Part shown: positions 5,982 to 7,377 of the stretch, in pieces | Position numbering within the stretch: position 1 is the first letter of the stretch | Layout of the letters: the number at the start of each line of letters is the position of its first letter | DNA from: an uncultured Archangium sp. | Lineage (GTDB): Bacteria > Myxococcota > Myxococcia > Myxococcales > Myxococcaceae | Reading direction: 5' to 3' | Length of the DNA stretch: 7,377 nucleotides | Assembly: GCA_946479335.1 (NCBI GenBank) | Contig: CAMLFP010000287.1 | Location: forward strand, 1-7,377 | The notes under the pieces: model-generated | Database searches by the model: none | What the model was told of the DNA's origin: nothing | Seen by the model: the letters and a program-made list of their open reading frames with translations, nothing else | Position numbers and translations under genes: made by a program

Positions 5982-6368
5982 TCAGCGTTGGTAGAAGCGC
6001 AGGAGATATTGCGCGCGCTGCTGCACGGGAGAGGCCTTCGCGGCGGCCACCTCGAGGTCACGCAGCCCCGTGGGGTCACCCTTTCGCAGCCGGAGCTCAC
6101 CCCGGTTCACCCGCGCCAACGCCGACGCCTCGTCGAGGCGAATCGCTTCGTCATACGCAGCCTCCGCGGCGCCGAGGTTGCCCTGCTCGTGCAGCACCGC
6201 GCCGAGCGCCGCGTGCACCGCCGCGTCGAAGGGGTTCAACACCAGGAGCCCATTGAAGATGCTCTCCGCGCCTTCGAGATCGCCGACGTCGACGAGGTCG
6301 AACGCCTTCGAGATGAGCAACTGCGCCTGCGTCTGCGTGAGGCCGATGTCTTGCGCGATCGTTTGCAT
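5982..6368 (-). CDS. Three-TPR protein, type III class II chaperone-like
   Basis: A 128-residue soluble TPR protein without a signal peptide. Three TPR units lie at about 14-47, 48-81 and 82-112, among them NGLLVLNPFDAAVHAALGAV (39-58) and AAEAAYDEAIRLD (67-79). Size and layout match the SycD/LcrH class II chaperones of type III secretion, which hold translocator proteins in the cytoplasm; here the protein is somewhat shorter. ATG 6368 is preferred: it lies five bases after the upstream stop and follows GGTGAG. An upstream alternative would add 16 residues inside the previous gene. The gene directly follows the EF-hand gene, which I infer encodes its client. Generic TPR adapters can look the same, so the chaperone role is moderate-confidence inference. 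Confidence 0.85.
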   Translation of the reverse strand: MQTIAQDIGLTQTQAQLLISKAFDLVDVGDLEGAESIFNGLLVLNPFDAAVHAALGAVLHEQGNLGAAEAAYDEAIRLDEASALARVNRGELRLRKGDPTGLRDLEVAAAKASPVQQRAQYLLRFYQR

Positions 6369-6373
6369 GGCGC

Positions 6374-7309
6374 TCACCGGATGTTCCGAACGGCGTTCAT
6401 CGCAATGTCGTTCCACATCTTCGCGGTGTTCGAGATGAGGTTCTGGAGCATCTGCGTCATGTTGTTCAATACCTGGAGCTGGTTGGTGAGCAGCGAGATC
6501 TGCCCCTGCAGCTGCGACGCCTTTTCGGGGCTCGAGGCCGCTTCCTTCGAGAGCTTCGTCAGCTGGTCCTGCAGGCTCGTCTGCGCGTCGTAGAGACCAG
6601 CCACCGAGCCATCAAGGGTCGACGGGTAGTCGTTCTTCGTCGCTGCCGAGGCGGTGCTCTCCGACTCACCGCTCGACGCGCCCCCTTCCGTAGCGCCAGT
6701 GGTCTCGCCGACATCGACCGCCGTTGAGTCAACGCCGTCGGCGGTTGAACCTGGGGAACCTCCCGACGTCGCGCCTGATTTCATCTTGTCTGCGTACGCG
6801 CCCGCCTCGCCGAGCGTGAGCTTGCCGCTGTGGTCAGCGTCTGCGCGAGACCACGCGGGGTTGTTGAGCAACCGATTCGCAGCTTCCTTCGACGCCTTGC
6901 TCCGGAAGGGGTCGTTCGCGACGGCCTGCAACCAGGTGAGCGACACCACCCCGGGCTTGCCTCCCGGCTCCTGCGTCGGAATCGACAGGATGTACTGAAG
7001 GTCCTTCGCGAGCTGCGCGGCGTCCTTCGACTCCTGCGACTCGACGGGCTTCGCGCCGTGCGTTTCACCCGGCCCATTCACGTTCGGAGGCGGAGCCGAC
7101 GCGGCGTACCCGGTCGACGTGGGCTGCGTGGCGTCACGCGCGCAGCTCGCCGGGCCCTGCGTCGTCGGCGGCGGCACGTTCGCGTCGTGCTGCTCCACCG
7201 CGTTCTTCGGCGGCGGCGGGACGTTGATCGGCTTCGCGCCGTGCGCGCCCTGCGTCTCGAAGTCGGCGTTGGAGTGGTTCACAGGGGAGTTGCTGCTGAT
7301 GGGGGTCAT
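6374..7309 (-). CDS. EF-hand protein with C-terminal coil, putative secretion substrate
   Basis: A 311-residue protein with no classical signal peptide or membrane span. The N-terminus (1-95) is disordered and rich in Pro/Asn/Gln/Ser, with PPPP and two copies of HGAKP (23-27, 84-88). Residues 95-176 form a helical domain with one canonical EF-hand loop: D157, D159, S161, G162, T165, E168. A Ser/Gly/Thr/Glu linker (178-226) follows, then long amphipathic helices from 235 ending DIAMNAVRNIR. A disordered N-terminus and a C-terminal helical pair recall EspA-like filament or needle/translocator proteins of type III secretion, and a TPR chaperone-like gene follows. ATG 7309 has a strong AAGGAG six bases upstream; a TTG at 7372 is less likely. 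The family is not recognised by name; a calcium-responsive secreted structural protein is inference. Confidence 0.85.
   Translation of the reverse strand: MTPISSNSPVNHSNADFETQGAHGAKPINVPPPPKNAVEQHDANVPPPTTQGPASCARDATQPTSTGYAASAPPPNVNGPGETHGAKPVESQESKDAAQLAKDLQYILSIPTQEPGGKPGVVSLTWLQAVANDPFRSKASKEAANRLLNNPAWSRADADHSGKLTLGEAGAYADKMKSGATSGGSPGSTADGVDSTAVDVGETTGATEGGASSGESESTASAATKNDYPSTLDGSVAGLYDAQTSLQDQLTKLSKEAASSPEKASQLQGQISLLTNQLQVLNNMTQMLQNLISNTAKMWNDIAMNAVRNIR
6806..6841 (-). other. EF-hand calcium-binding loop codons
   Basis: These twelve codons encode DADHSGKLTLGE. Ligands fall at positions 1 (Asp), 3 (Asp), 5 (Ser), 9 (Thr) and 12 (Glu), with Gly at 6 and a hydrophobic Leu at 8. This meets the canonical EF-hand rule, with helix-forming sequence on both sides. 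It is single, whereas most EF-hands are paired. Confidence 0.85.
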
Positions 7310-7315
7310 GTGCGG

Positions 7316-7321
7316 CTCCTT
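7316..7321 (-). promoter_or_regulatory. Shine-Dalgarno deciding the EF-hand gene start
   Basis: AAGGAG on the minus strand, six bases before the ATG at 7309-7307. It supports this start over the TTG at 7372 in the same frame. Confidence 0.75.
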
Positions 7322-7349
7322 GAGATGACTGCGAGGTGCGGCCGCCCTT

Positions 7350-7365
7350 TGCCGAAGCCGTGCCA
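7350..7365 (-). promoter_or_regulatory. Candidate sigma-54 promoter
   Basis: The minus strand reads TGGCACGGCTTCGGCA. The -24 element TGGCAC is perfect, and GG and GC are separated by the required 10 bases. The -12 box is CGGCA instead of TTGCA. Transcription would start near 7339, giving a leader of about 30 bases before the ATG. Sigma-54 control is common in myxobacteria. No enhancer site can be judged because the window ends here. Confidence 0.4.
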
Positions 7366-7377
7366 ACGCCAACGCGC

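Overview
The window reads as GC-rich chromosomal DNA from a Gram-negative delta-type bacterium, most likely a myxobacterium (Myxococcota). The grounds are the strong G/C bias at third codon positions, GTG starts, a side-by-side pair of small ArsA-type ATPases, TPR lipoproteins, and a proline-rich outer-membrane barrel. This assignment is inference. There are nine protein-coding genes, one cut by the left edge. I see no RNA genes, mobile elements or CRISPR arrays, and no gene-free stretch over 300 bases.

Left block (1-813, minus strand): a small phasin-like coiled-coil protein is followed by a ParA/Soj-type ATPase that runs off the left edge. The two overlap by 4 bases (GTGA), so they are probably translationally coupled. 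A -35-like TTGACA lies just upstream of the phasin-like gene.

Central block (864-5202, plus strand): two ArsA/Get3-family ATPases overlap by ATGA. Next come a TPR outer-membrane lipoprotein and a membrane-embedded M48 (Ste24-like) zinc protease. Gaps are short (50 and 15 bases), so this is probably one transcription unit. The two ATPases carry complementary active-site defects. The first keeps the signature lysine but has Asn in place of the switch I Asp. The second keeps the Asp but has Ser in place of the signature lysine. This suggests an obligate heterodimer with one composite catalytic site, and it is the most interesting point in the window.

Right block (7309-5121, minus strand): a Ser/Gly/Pro-rich protein has one canonical EF-hand loop and a C-terminal amphipathic helix like that of type III secretion filament/translocator proteins. 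Five bases later comes a three-TPR protein of the size and layout of type III class II chaperones. Then comes a signal-peptide beta-barrel protein ending in Phe. The first two may be a secreted substrate and its chaperone at the edge of a larger secretion cluster beyond the right edge. The barrel gene runs 82 bases into the end of the M48 gene on the opposite strand. Regulatory candidates are a sigma-54-like site before the EF-hand gene, a hairpin covering the ribosome binding site of the barrel gene, and an 18-base perfect palindrome centred on the M48 start codon.
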